Part shown: piece by piece, positions 1-7,806 of the stretch | Numbering within the stretch: position 1 is the stretch's first letter | Layout: each line of letters begins with the position of its first letter | Assembly (NCBI GenBank): GCA_029779995.1 | Contig: JAKOZM010000048.1 | Coordinates: forward strand, 1-18,735 | Origin: Actinomycetes bacterium | GTDB lineage: Bacteria > Actinomycetota > Actinomycetes > S36-B12 > UBA10799 | Reading direction: 5' to 3' | Length of the DNA stretch: 18,735 nucleotides | Position numbers and translations under genes: made by a program | Notes under the pieces: generated by a model | Databases searched by the model: none | Told to the model about the DNA's origin: nothing | What the model saw: the letters and a program-made list of their open reading frames with translations, nothing else

Positions 1-239
1 GCGTTGATCATCCGATTGCCGATCTTCGGATCCTTCGCCCAGCTCGGCACCAGTCCCCACTTGGCGGTGCGCAGTTGCCGTTGTACCCCGTCGTCGGTCT
101 CCCGGTCCACGACCATGTAGACCTGCTTGCTGGGGGCCACGTTGAAGTCCTCGGGCAGGGTCTCGTCGGGGGGCCGCGCGACGTGGAACTCCTCCACGAG
201 AGTGGCCACGTCCTTGCTCGCCGCGTATCTGCCGCACAT
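1..239 (-). CDS. SRAP (YedK/HMCES-like) protein, 5' part only
   Basis: The first 79 residues of an SOS-response-associated peptidase family protein are present; the gene runs off the left edge. The start MCGRY places the family's catalytic Cys at position 2. FNVAPSK (Asn33) and WGLVPSW followed by a GNRMINA segment are also family signatures. Known members form a covalent thiazolidine link between Cys2 and abasic sites in single-stranded DNA, protecting them from error-prone processing. The start is fixed because Cys2 must follow the initiator Met. It lies 26 nt downstream of the acyltransferase stop on the same strand, so the two may be co-transcribed. GGAG sits only 2 nt before the ATG, an unusually short spacing. 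A SRAP gene next to aroA is, to my recollection, also seen in mycobacteria. Family assignment is firm; completeness beyond the edge is unknown. Confidence 0.93.
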   Translation of the reverse strand, partial: MCGRYAASKDVATLVEEFHVARPPDETLPEDFNVAPSKQVYMVVDRETDDGVQRQLRTAKWGLVPSWAKDPKIGNRMIN

Positions 240-265
240 GGCTCCATCACACCACGCGGGTCACC

Positions 266-1528
266 TCATGCCAGCAAAGCCGCCAGCTCATCGGCCAGCA
301 GGTCCGCCACCACCTCCAGCTCGGGAATAGTCCGCGGGCAGGCCACGATCGAGATGACCAGCGTGCCCGCGTACGACAGCACGTCGAACGACACCCCGAC
401 GTTGCCCGGGTTCACGGCGATCGGCACGATGCGCCGCAACGGCTGGCCGCCCATCAACAACGGCTGGTCGGGGCCGCGCAGGTTGGTTTCGAACGAGTGC
501 ACCAGCCGCTGGTGATCGATGAAGTACTGCCCGACGCCCACGGCTGCCAGTCCGCGGAACACCACACTGAGAACCTGCGCGGAGCTGCCTCGCTGCTGCC
601 CCTTCGCGCGGGCGGTGCTCGCGACGATGTGCTGCAGGCGCTCCTGACGGCTGAGACCGGTGGGGACGGCCACCGGCACGGCACCCACCTGGTTGCCCAG
701 CTCCCCGTTTCGGGTACGCCCGGACACCGGCACCGAGATGACCAGCTCAGCGGGATGTTCGGTCCTGCGGTCGAGCAACCCTTCCAGAGTCCCCGCCACT
801 GCCGCCAGGACCAGATCGTTGACGGTGGCCGCCTGCCGATGCCCGGCGTCGATGACCTCGGCCAGCGGGGCTTCCAGGGTGAGCACCCGCCGACGGGTGG
901 AGGTGGGACGCAGGATCGAGGAGCGCGCGACGAGAGCGGGCCGGCTGCTGCCCAGCCCCATCTCACGCATGCCTGCGACCAGTCGGCGCATGCCGGCGCC
1001 GGCATTCCTGCGTGCGGCACGTCGGTGCGCCGCAGCGTCGCGTCGCACCTCCTGCCGGGTCGGGACCGGACAGGGTGCACGCGGCGCTGTGACCGGCACC
1101 CCGTCGACCAGCGCGGCCAGTGCCGCCAGCCCGCCCATCCCGTCGGCCAGGACATGGTGCAGCACGATCACGACCCGCACGTCACCGCCACTGTCGCTGT
1201 AGTACATCCGCCACAACGGGTGCTTCGCGCACAGTCGGCGGCACACCAGGTCACCGGCGGGCAACGACGATTCCTCGACGTGGCGGGCCAGGTCGAACGC
1301 CTCGTCGTCGACCCAGAACGGGCGGCCGCCACCCCATCCCGGACGCTGCAACCGCTGCCGCAGGCGGGGCACACGGCTCAGCCGCTCCCCCAGGGTGGCC
1401 ACCAGCGCCGCAACGTCGCTGACCGGGCCGAACTCGAGCACCGCGGCCATATTCATCGGCACCTGACCCGCGTCGGTGGCCAGCACCGTCAGATCTTCGG
1501 GCGACAGCCGCTGTATCCCAGTGTCCAT
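266..1528 (-). CDS. WS/DGAT-family acyltransferase (wax ester synthase / diacylglycerol acyltransferase)
   Basis: The 420-residue product has the WS/DGAT active-site motif HHxxxDG, read as HHVLADG at 124-130; its second His is the general base in the family. Other family blocks are the PLWR segment (about 104-107), NDLVLAAVAGTLEGLL, PVSGRTRNGELGNQVG and a C-terminal NLRGPDQPL...SYAGTL region typical of the DUF1298 part. Such enzymes transfer fatty acyl groups from acyl-CoA to diacylglycerol or long-chain alcohols, making storage lipid at the inner membrane. The exact acceptor cannot be inferred. I chose the ATG at 1528 because MDTGIQRLSPED resembles the usual N-terminus of the family. In-frame alternatives are ATG 1537, ATG 1552 and TTG 1564. 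It is divergent from aroA, with 49 nt between starts, and is followed closely by the SRAP gene. Confidence 0.9.
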   Translation of the reverse strand: MDTGIQRLSPEDLTVLATDAGQVPMNMAAVLEFGPVSDVAALVATLGERLSRVPRLRQRLQRPGWGGGRPFWVDDEAFDLARHVEESSLPAGDLVCRRLCAKHPLWRMYYSDSGGDVRVVIVLHHVLADGMGGLAALAALVDGVPVTAPRAPCPVPTRQEVRRDAAAHRRAARRNAGAGMRRLVAGMREMGLGSSRPALVARSSILRPTSTRRRVLTLEAPLAEVIDAGHRQAATVNDLVLAAVAGTLEGLLDRRTEHPAELVISVPVSGRTRNGELGNQVGAVPVAVPTGLSRQERLQHIVASTARAKGQQRGSSAQVLSVVFRGLAAVGVGQYFIDHQRLVHSFETNLRGPDQPLLMGGQPLRRIVPIAVNPGNVGVSFDVLSYAGTLVISIVACPRTIPELEVVADLLADELAALLA

Positions 1529-1565
1529 GCCAACCATTGTCCGCCGGGGCATGTTCGCCACCAAC

Positions 1566-1571
1566 TACCCT
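1566..1571 (+). promoter_or_regulatory. -10 element of a leaderless aroA transcript
   Basis: TACCCT fits the actinobacterial TANNNT -10 box and ends exactly 6 nt before the GTG at 1578. Transcription would therefore start at or next to the start codon. No Shine-Dalgarno sequence precedes this GTG. No convincing -35 box is visible. Confidence 0.6.
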
Positions 1572-1577
1572 GGGACT

Positions 1578-2822
1578 GTGGAGATCTGGGCGGCACCGCA
1601 CTGCGAGCGGCCCTTCACCGCATCCGTGCAGATCCCGGGGTCGAAGTCGATGACCAACCGGGCGCTGGTGCTGGCCGCGCTGGCGTCCGGCGACAGTCGG
1701 ATCTCCGGCTGGCTCGACGCCCGCGACACCCGGCTGATGATCGCCGGGTTGCGGGCGCTCGGCACTGAGATCGCCACCGACACCGATCTGCGGATCACCG
1801 GACACCCGCTGCGCGGCCCCGCGACCATCGACTGCGGTCTGGCTGGGACCGTGATGCGCTTCCTGCCGCCTGTTGCCGCACTGGCCAGCGGCGCCGTCAC
1901 GTTCACCGGCGACGAGCAGGCCCGGACCCGCCCCCTGGCACCGATGCTGGCGGCCCTGCGCGACCTGGGCGTCGACGTCACCGGCGATGCGCTCCCGTTC
2001 GACGTCCACGGCGGATCGCTGCGCGGCGGATCGGTGGCTCTCGACGCCTCGGCGTCCAGCCAGTTCGTGAGCGGGCTGTTGCTCAGTGGAGCGCGGATGC
2101 GACGCGGCCTGCACCTACGCCATGTCGGTCCACCGCTGCCCAGCGTCCCCCACATCGAGATGACGGTGGCGATGCTCGCTGAGGCCGGGGTGACGGTGCT
2201 TGGTAAGGGCGATGAGTGGCAGGTCGAACCGGGCCAGATCGCCGCCCACCACTGGCACATTGAGCCCGACCTGTCCAACGCCGGGCCCTTCCTGGCCGCT
2301 GCAGTTGTCACCGGCTCGACGGTGAGCGTCGCCGACTGGCCCACCCACACCACGCAGGCCGGCGATTACTGGCGCGGCTTCCTGACCCACCTGGGAGCGC
2401 AGGTGTCACCTGGCCTGACAGTGACGGGTCCCGACGAGTACCCCGGCTTCGACGTGAACCTGCGTGCGGTCGGTGAGCTCACGCCGACCATCGCGGCGAT
2501 CGCGGCTTTCGCGACCTCGCCCAGCAGGCTGTCCGGTATCGCTCACCTGCGCGGCCACGAGACCGATCGGCTGGTCGCGATCGCAGCTGAACTTGAACGG
2601 GTCGGCGTGACCGTGCAGGTCGAGCCCGACGCGCTTGTGATCGACCCTTCCGGTCGTCGAGCCAACAGCGACGCGACCATCCGGACCTACGCCGACCATC
2701 GCATGGCCACGATGGGTGCCATCCTGGCGCTGCGCATCCCGGGTCTGTGTGTCGCCGACCCGGAGACCACGGCCAAAACGATGCCCGGCTTCGTGGCGCG
2801 GTGGGAAGGCATGGTGGCGTGA
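1578..2822 (+). CDS. aroA: 3-phosphoshikimate 1-carboxyvinyltransferase (EPSP synthase)
   Basis: The 414-residue product catalyses phosphoenolpyruvate plus shikimate-3-phosphate to EPSP, the sixth step of the shikimate pathway, in the cytoplasm. Visible signatures are PGSKSMTNR at 20-28, GLAGTVMR at 87-94, SASSQFVSGLLL, EPDLSNAGPFL, LRGHETDRL and YADHRMA near the C-terminus. Length and order match bacterial AroA. The GTG start at 1578 is chosen over ATG 1551 because VEIWAAP lines up with the MKTWPAP start of the mycobacterial enzyme as I recall it, and because TACCCT lies 6 nt upstream. The stop codon overlaps the rsgA start by 4 nt (GTGA), so the two genes are translationally coupled. The identification is very secure; the start is well supported but not proven. 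Confidence 0.96.
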   Translation: MEIWAAPHCERPFTASVQIPGSKSMTNRALVLAALASGDSRISGWLDARDTRLMIAGLRALGTEIATDTDLRITGHPLRGPATIDCGLAGTVMRFLPPVAALASGAVTFTGDEQARTRPLAPMLAALRDLGVDVTGDALPFDVHGGSLRGGSVALDASASSQFVSGLLLSGARMRRGLHLRHVGPPLPSVPHIEMTVAMLAEAGVTVLGKGDEWQVEPGQIAAHHWHIEPDLSNAGPFLAAAVVTGSTVSVADWPTHTTQAGDYWRGFLTHLGAQVSPGLTVTGPDEYPGFDVNLRAVGELTPTIAAIAAFATSPSRLSGIAHLRGHETDRLVAIAAELERVGVTVQVEPDALVIDPSGRRANSDATIRTYADHRMATMGAILALRIPGLCVADPETTAKTMPGFVARWEGMVA

Positions 2823-3799
2823 TCCGCGAACTCGACGAGGACGATGTCCGCATCCGGCCGGGCCGCTCCACCCGCCCGCGCAGCAAGCAGCGCCCGAAGT
2901 TCGCCAAGGCCATACCCGGCACCGTCATCGCGGTGGATCGCGGCCGGTTCACGGTGCTGGCCGGTGAGCGGGAGGTCATGGCGGTGCGGGCGCGCCACCT
3001 GGGCCGCAAGGGACTGGTCGTCGGTGACCGGGTGGGCATTGACGGACCCCTGCCGGACAGTGACGACGCGCTGGTCAGGATCGTTGCGCGCGAAACCAGG
3101 CGCACGATACTGCGGCGCACCGCGGACGACACCGACGCCACCGAGCGGGTGATCGTCGCCAACGCCGACCGGCTGGCCATCGTGTCCTCGCTGGCTGACC
3201 CGGTGCCCAGTCTGGGATTCATCGATCGCTGCCTGGTGGCCGCGTTCGACGCCGAGATCGCGCCCCTGCTGATCCTGACCAAGGCCGACCTGGCCGCACC
3301 CGACGAACTGCTGAGCCTGTACCCCGGGGTGCAGTTCGACGTGTTCACCGTCCGGCGCCGCCCTGACCGCACGCTGGTCATCGATGCGGACCTCATCAGC
3401 GCCCTGCAGTCCCACACGACGGTTCTGGTCGGCCAGTCCGGAGTGGGGAAGTCGACACTGGTGAATTCGCTGGTACCCGCAGCCGACCGGGCGACCGGAT
3501 CGGTGAATGCGGTCACGGGTCGCGGTCGGCATACGTCGACGTCGGCCTACGGATTCCCGTTCGGGGGCGGCCTGCTGATCGACACCCCCGGTGTGCGCTC
3601 CTTCGGCCTGGCCCACGTCGATGCCGACCGGGTCATTCACGCCTTCAGCGACCTGGCGCCTGGGACGGCCGACTGTCCGCGGTCCTGCACCCACGACGAA
3701 CAGGAATGCGCCCTCGACGAGTACGCGGCAGCGCACGGCATCGACCCGGCCCGGGTGGCCTCACTGCGTCGCCTGCTCGTGTCCATGCGCGAGGAGTGA
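2819..3799 (+). CDS. rsgA: Ribosome small subunit-dependent GTPase A
   Basis: This 326-residue protein is a circularly permuted GTPase that checks late 30S ribosomal subunit assembly. An OB-fold-like N-terminus (about 30-90) is followed by G-motifs in the permuted order typical of RsgA: G4 TKAD at 154-157, G1 GQSGVGKS at 205-212, a G2-like RHTST near 237-241, and G3 DTPG at 255-258. The C-terminal zinc site is complete, with Cys286, Cys290, His292 and Cys297. The GTG at 2819 overlaps the aroA stop; translation from it begins VIRELDEDDVRIRPGR, and extending further upstream would run into aroA in another frame. rsgA beside aroA is a common actinobacterial arrangement. Expression probably depends on the aroA promoter. 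Confidence 0.95.
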   Translation: MIRELDEDDVRIRPGRSTRPRSKQRPKFAKAIPGTVIAVDRGRFTVLAGEREVMAVRARHLGRKGLVVGDRVGIDGPLPDSDDALVRIVARETRRTILRRTADDTDATERVIVANADRLAIVSSLADPVPSLGFIDRCLVAAFDAEIAPLLILTKADLAAPDELLSLYPGVQFDVFTVRRRPDRTLVIDADLISALQSHTTVLVGQSGVGKSTLVNSLVPAADRATGSVNAVTGRGRHTSTSAYGFPFGGGLLIDTPGVRSFGLAHVDADRVIHAFSDLAPGTADCPRSCTHDEQECALDEYAAAHGIDPARVASLRRLLVSMREE

Positions 3800-3807
3800 A
3801 TCGGCCA

Positions 3808-3869
3808 TAAGGCGGCGGTCCCGGGTGCAGACACTCCCCCGCCATACCCGACTCCGGACCGCCGCCTTA
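3808..3869. terminator. Long hairpin after rsgA, probable terminator
   Basis: A perfect 14-bp inverted repeat, TAAGGCGGCGGTCC at 3808-3821 and its complement at 3856-3869, starts 8 nt after the rsgA stop. The 34-nt loop contains a further 5-bp pairing, CGGGT (3822-3826) with ACCCG (3846-3850). The following bases are C-rich, then TTTG, so the classical U-tract is weak. Position between rsgA and the separately promoted hisN favours a terminator. A processing or regulatory hairpin is an alternative. Confidence 0.6.
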
Positions 3870-3938
3870 CCCCCCCTTTGTTAAGGTACCTAACTTGGAT
3901 ACCAGAGGTAAAGGCAGAGGCCGTTCTCTCGCACTCCT

Positions 3939-3944
3939 TAGGCT
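3939..3944 (+). promoter_or_regulatory. -10 element of a leaderless hisN transcript
   Basis: TAGGCT matches TANNNT and is separated from the hisN ATG at 3951 by exactly 6 nt, the same geometry as aroA. No Shine-Dalgarno sequence is present in the intervening bases. Confidence 0.6.
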
Positions 3945-3950
3945 GGTGGC

Positions 3951-4712
3951 ATGAACGATCTCGCGTTGGCCCACCGGCTGGCGGATGCCGCCGACGCCCT
4001 CAGCATGGCTCGCTTCCGGCAAGCAGACCTGGTCGTGACCACGAAGCCGGATATGACTCCGGTGTCGGATGCGGATCAGGCCGTCGAACGCGCCCTGCGG
4101 GAAGCGCTCGCGGTGCAGCGCCCGGACGACACCCTCGTCGGTGAGGAGTACGGCGGGAGCATGGGCACTGGTCGGTCCTGGGTGATCGACCCTATTGACG
4201 GGACGAAGAACTATGTCCGCGGCGTGCCGGTCTGGGCGACGCTGATCGCTCTTGCCGTTGACGGGGATCCCGTGGTCGGCGTCGTGTCCGCCCCAGCGCT
4301 GGGACGACGCTGGTGGGCGCAGGTCGGGGAGGGCTCCTGGCGCTCCGAACTCGGCGGCACACCGATCCGCAACCGGGTCAGTGCCGTCGCGGAACTTGCC
4401 GACGCGAGCCTGTCCTATTCCGACACCGAGGGCTGGCAGCAGCAGTCCTGGCTCGGGTTACGCGAAGCGGTGTGGCGGAGTCGCGCATACGGCGATTTCT
4501 GGTCCCACATGCTCGTCGCCGAGGGCTGCGTGGACATCACCGCCGAGCCGCAGTTGAACCTGTGGGACATGGCAGCCCTGCTGCCAGTGGTGACCGAAGC
4601 AGGTGGCGCGATGACAGCATGGGACGGTGGAGCTGCGCTGATTGGGATGAACGCGGTGACCACCAACGGGCTGCTCCACGAGGCCGTGCTGGCGCAGGTC
4701 AGACACGAGTGA
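3951..4712 (+). CDS. hisN: Histidinol-phosphatase, inositol-monophosphatase family
   Basis: The 253-residue protein belongs to the Mg2+-dependent, Li+-sensitive phosphatase superfamily. Metal and catalytic motifs are GEE at 64-66, DPIDGTKNY at 80-88 and WDMAALLPVVTEAGG from 205. Regions such as RFRQADLVVTTKPDMTPVSDAD, YVRGVPVWATLIAL and AYGDFWSHMLVAEG closely resemble actinobacterial HisN, which removes phosphate from L-histidinol phosphate in histidine synthesis. General inositol or PAP phosphatase activity cannot be excluded from motifs alone, but the overall resemblance favours HisN. The ATG is supported by the TAGGCT box 6 nt upstream. The 3' end overlaps the converging membrane-protein gene by 14 nt. 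Confidence 0.9.
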   Translation: MNDLALAHRLADAADALSMARFRQADLVVTTKPDMTPVSDADQAVERALREALAVQRPDDTLVGEEYGGSMGTGRSWVIDPIDGTKNYVRGVPVWATLIALAVDGDPVVGVVSAPALGRRWWAQVGEGSWRSELGGTPIRNRVSAVAELADASLSYSDTEGWQQQSWLGLREAVWRSRAYGDFWSHMLVAEGCVDITAEPQLNLWDMAALLPVVTEAGGAMTAWDGGAALIGMNAVTTNGLLHEAVLAQVRHE

Positions 4713-5400
4713 GCTGGGCATGTGAGGTCGACCTGCGCGACATCACAGCGGCAACGATCGGGCCTGCGAAGGCGACGGCGGACAGGTCGAACCAGCCGTA
4801 GCCGCCAGCAGCCACCGACGGCGGGTTGCCCATCGGCACCCAGCCCAGGATGGTGTCGTAGGGCTGCCAGGTCCATACCCCCCACCGGGTGCCCAGCACC
4901 TCCAGCCAGCTCACCACCCAGAACGCACCGACGAACAGTAGCGGGGCTCGACCCCAGCGCACGAAGCCCAGCAGGCACAGCGCCCAGAACGCCCCCAGGA
5001 CGTCCTGGCGATCCCCGAGCAGCGCGTACAGCGCGACGACCACGACGACGGCCACCGTCGCCCGCACGATCATGCGGCTGTGCCTGCGCGCCCAGCTCCA
5101 GTCGCCGACATCCAGTGCTGCGAGGTAGACCAGTCCATGCCCGGCGGGCACGTACAGCGGAACCATCCCCAGGCGGTATTCGTACACGCCGAGCCACCCG
5201 CTGAAGATCAGTTCGATGGCTGTGGCGAAGGCGACGACAATGCCGACCTGGTAGCGCACCAGTAGCGGCTGGGGCGCGGTGAGCCAGAACAGCAGCGCGC
5301 AGGTCAACAGTCCTAGCACCCAGGTGCTGACGGAGCCGTCGACGGCGAGGACCAGCGGGATCCACGCCACGACGATCAGCAGGGTGCGTGGCGACCTCAC
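4699..5400 (-). CDS. Multi-pass membrane protein of unknown function
   Basis: The 233-residue product is strongly hydrophobic, with about seven candidate membrane segments from residue 6 to near 220. I do not recognise a named family. Striking, probably conserved elements are YVPAGHGLVYLAALDVG near the middle and a tryptophan-rich block, GVWTWQPYDTILGWVPMGNPPS, followed by AGGYGWFD. The GTG start at 5400 overlaps the stop of the AI-2E-type transporter gene (GTGA, 4 nt). The two are therefore translationally coupled and may work in the same membrane process. The C-terminus is short, polar and cytoplasmic in style. The 3' end overlaps hisN by 14 nt in convergent orientation. The gene is real; the function is open. 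Confidence 0.82.
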   Translation of the reverse strand: MRSPRTLLIVVAWIPLVLAVDGSVSTWVLGLLTCALLFWLTAPQPLLVRYQVGIVVAFATAIELIFSGWLGVYEYRLGMVPLYVPAGHGLVYLAALDVGDWSWARRHSRMIVRATVAVVVVVALYALLGDRQDVLGAFWALCLLGFVRWGRAPLLFVGAFWVVSWLEVLGTRWGVWTWQPYDTILGWVPMGNPPSVAAGGYGWFDLSAVAFAGPIVAAVMSRRSTSHAQLTRV

Positions 5401-6503
5401 GGCAGGGCAGCGCCGGTGCCGGTGGGGTCGGCCGGTGGCGGCGGACTGAACTGGGCTCGCGAACCGGTGTTCACCCAGAACCGTATGCTCGAGTAGGCCA
5501 CGGCGACCAGCGGTACGGCGACGACCGCCCCAACGATCCCCGCGAGCACGGTGCCGGAGGCTACGGCGATACCGACCACCAGCGGGTGCAGATGCACGGC
5601 CTTACTCATCACCAGCGGTTGCAGCACATGACCTTCGAACTGCCCGACGATGACGATCAGCGCGATGACGGCCAGGGCGATCCAGGGGCCACGGGCGGCC
5701 AGCGCGACAACTGCGGCGATGGCCGTCGCGATCGGCGCCCCGAGCAGGGGGATGAAAGAGAAGAGGAAGACCAGCAGCGCCAGCGGGAATGCCAGCGGCA
5801 CCCGCAGGACCAGCAGCCCGATCAGGACGAGTACCGCGTTGACGAAGGCGACCACCACGATCCCGCGGGTGTAGCCGGCGAAGGACCCCCAGGCCACCTG
5901 CCCGACGCCGTCGATCCGGCCGCGCTGGCGTTGCGGGAACAGCCCAACCATCCATGACCAGATGTCGCGGCCACCCAGCAGGAAGAATACTGAGGCGAAG
6001 ATCGCCAGTGCGAAGCCGGTGAAGAACTCCACGATCGTGCCCGAAGCGCCGATTGCGGTGGAGGCCAGGTCACTTTGGTGCTCGGTGATCCAGGTGCGCC
6101 CGGCGTCCACGTATTGGCTGATGGCATCGGTTGTCAGGTGCAGGGGTCCTTCTTCCAGCCAGACCAAGATCTCATCGAGACCTTGCCGGAACTGGATGGT
6201 CAGCCCCTCCCATTGGCTGGCCACCTGCGTGCCGATGAACACGAAGATGCCCAGGATCGCTGCCACTACGATGACCAGCCCGAAGGCGACGGCGGCACCC
6301 CGCGGGATGCCATTGTGCAGAATGTTGACCAGTGGCCCGACCAGAGCGGCGATGATCAGAGCCACGAACAAGGCCACGGCCACGAACTCCACGGCGATGA
6401 TGACCCGCACCGCGATGTAGCCAACCGCGACCAGGACGAGCAGGCGCCAACCGAAGGCCGCCGCGACCCGCATTCCGTGGGGGATCTCATCGTCAGGTCG
6501 CAC
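5397..6503 (-). CDS. AI-2E family transporter (UPF0118/PerM-like)
   Basis: The 368-residue protein has the architecture of the AI-2E/PerM permease family. There are two or three N-terminal membrane helices, a soluble stretch around 95-150, then a run of hydrophobic segments including FALAIFASVFFLLGGRDIW, FSFIPLLGAPIATAIAAVVAL and the C-terminal VSGIAVA-like block LHPLVVGIAVASGTVLAGIVGAVVAVPLVAV. Family members have been linked to autoinducer-2 export or Na+/H+ exchange, but most are uncharacterised, so no substrate is claimed. The start is GTG at 6503, with AAAGGA 7 nt upstream, one of the clearer Shine-Dalgarno sequences in the chromosomal part. It overlaps the next membrane-protein gene by 4 nt. 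Upstream lies the 92-bp repeat array. Confidence 0.88.
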   Translation of the reverse strand: MRPDDEIPHGMRVAAAFGWRLLVLVAVGYIAVRVIIAVEFVAVALFVALIIAALVGPLVNILHNGIPRGAAVAFGLVIVVAAILGIFVFIGTQVASQWEGLTIQFRQGLDEILVWLEEGPLHLTTDAISQYVDAGRTWITEHQSDLASTAIGASGTIVEFFTGFALAIFASVFFLLGGRDIWSWMVGLFPQRQRGRIDGVGQVAWGSFAGYTRGIVVVAFVNAVLVLIGLLVLRVPLAFPLALLVFLFSFIPLLGAPIATAIAAVVALAARGPWIALAVIALIVIVGQFEGHVLQPLVMSKAVHLHPLVVGIAVASGTVLAGIVGAVVAVPLVAVAYSSIRFWVNTGSRAQFSPPPPADPTGTGAALP

Positions 6504-6661
6504 CCGATCATCCTTTCATGGGCAGTAGCGCCGAGGTGAGGTTCGGCCAGGGCGGTGTTTTCCGGCTTTGGTGTGGCCTTGCCCGCCAAACGGACGCTCA
6601 CACGCCGCGCAGGAGTGGATGCGCGATGGCACTGCCTCGTGAGGCGTGTGTGTGTTCGTCC

Positions 6662-7088
6662 CTGATCCTCGGCGGCCAGCAGCGCCCCTTTCGTCCAGAA
6701 TCGCCGGTCCCGAACGGGCGAAGGTGAACGAAACCGGCGAACCTGCGCGGCGCCTGGCCCTCGGCGGCCAGCAGCGCCCCCATCGTCCAGAACCGCCGGT
6801 CCCGAACGGGCGAACCTGAACGAAACCGGCGAACCTACGCAGCGCTCGGCCCCCGGCACCCAGAAACGCCCCCATCGTCCAGAATCGCCGGTCCCGAACG
6901 GGCGCAGGTGAACGAAACCGGCGAACCTACGCGATGACTGATCCTCGGCGGCCAGAAACGCCCCCATCGTCCAGAATCGCCGGTCCCGAACGGGCGCACC
7001 TGAACGAAACCGGCGAACCTACCGGGTGCCTGGCCCTCGGCACCCAGAAACGCCCCCATCGTCCAGAATCGCCCACCCCGAACGGGCG
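6662..7088. repeat. Tandem repeat, 92-bp unit, about 4.6 copies
   Basis: Anchor sequence CGTCCAGA recurs at 6692, 6784, 6876, 6968 and 7060, giving an exact 92-bp period. Four units are full length and the fifth stops after about 59 bp, 9 bp before the PIG-L stop codon. Most units carry complementary arms TCGCCGGT and ACCGGCGA (6701-6708 with 6733-6740 in unit 1) enclosing a CCC-GAAC-GGG hairpin. Because 92 is not a multiple of three, reading frames rotate between units, so the array does not code for protein. It fills most of the gap between two minus-strand genes. It resembles MIRU-type interspersed or variable-number repeats in general form. Confidence 0.95.
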
Positions 7089-7096
7089 TGACCGGA

Positions 7097-7795
7097 TCAA
7101 CTGCCGACGACCTCGACCCCCACCGCAGCGCGCACACCCGCGCGCTCCCCGGCCTGCGCCAGGAAAGCCCGCACGAATTCCGGATCCGCCATGGGATGGT
7201 CTCCGAGTCCCTCCAGGTAGGCCCGGTGGCAGCGCAGCGACTCGACCGCCAGGTCCTCGAATCCCGTCACATCGATCGCGTGATCCGCCTGCGGCGACCC
7301 CGCCACCAGCATCCATCGCACCGCATGCGGCTGCTCCCCCGGGAAGATCCAGCGGTTCCCAGCGTCGGCCGCAGCATCCAAGGCCGCCTCCCCCACCGCA
7401 CGATGGTCGGCGCTGTTGCGGCTGCCTGGGAAACCCCACGATTCCCGGTGGTTGAACAACAGCAAGGTCTGCGGTCGCACGTGGCGGATCACCGCAGCGA
7501 TGTCGCGGCGCAACGCCAGCCCGTACTCCACAACGCCGTCGGCGTGGTCCAGGAACCGCACATCATCGACGCCCACGACGGCCGCCGACTCGACCTCCTC
7601 GGCCACCCGCAAGGGGGCGGCCTGCTCGGGGGCCATGCCATCAATGCCGGCCTCCCCGCGCGTGACGAGCAGATACGTCACCCGATGTCCGGTGGCCGTC
7701 CACTTCGCCACCGCGGCAGCCGCCCCGTACTCCAGATCGTCGGGGTGCGCCACGATTGCCAGGACCTCACCCGGATCGTTCTCCCAAAGGTTCAT
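7097..7795 (-). CDS. PIG-L/LmbE family deacetylase
   Basis: The 232-residue product carries the zinc-binding motif AHPDD at 16-20, TRGE near 45-48 and the ADH segment around 129-131 (NSADHRAVGEA), all typical of PIG-L/LmbE enzymes. These are metal-dependent N-deacetylases acting on GlcNAc-type substrates; actinobacterial relatives include MshB and Mca of mycothiol metabolism. At 232 residues it is clearly shorter than those two, so I assign only the family and not a mycothiol role. The ATG at 7795 lies 11 nt downstream of the GGDEF-EAL stop, suggesting co-transcription. A TAGCGT sequence lies 8 nt before the ATG and could provide a separate start. The 3' end abuts the 92-bp repeats. Confidence 0.9.
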   Translation of the reverse strand: MNLWENDPGEVLAIVAHPDDLEYGAAAAVAKWTATGHRVTYLLVTRGEAGIDGMAPEQAAPLRVAEEVESAAVVGVDDVRFLDHADGVVEYGLALRRDIAAVIRHVRPQTLLLFNHRESWGFPGSRNSADHRAVGEAALDAAADAGNRWIFPGEQPHAVRWMLVAGSPQADHAIDVTGFEDLAVESLRCHRAYLEGLGDHPMADPEFVRAFLAQAGERAGVRAAVGVEVVGS

Positions 7796-7806
7796 GGGCC
7801 ATGACG

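Noticed and set aside
497..1768. Long plus-strand frame opposite the WS/DGAT gene
   Set aside because: It is an antisense shadow in GC-rich DNA with His/Gln/Arg-rich sequence, while the minus strand encodes all family motifs.
2479..3736. Long minus-strand frames opposite aroA and rsgA
   Set aside because: They are antisense shadows of two well-supported genes, with Arg/Ser-rich products and no motifs.
6356..7137. Several overlapping minus-strand frames with repeated FAGFV and RPFGTGDSG segments
   Set aside because: They arise from the 92-bp repeat read in rotating frames; 92 is not divisible by three, and they overlap the transporter gene.
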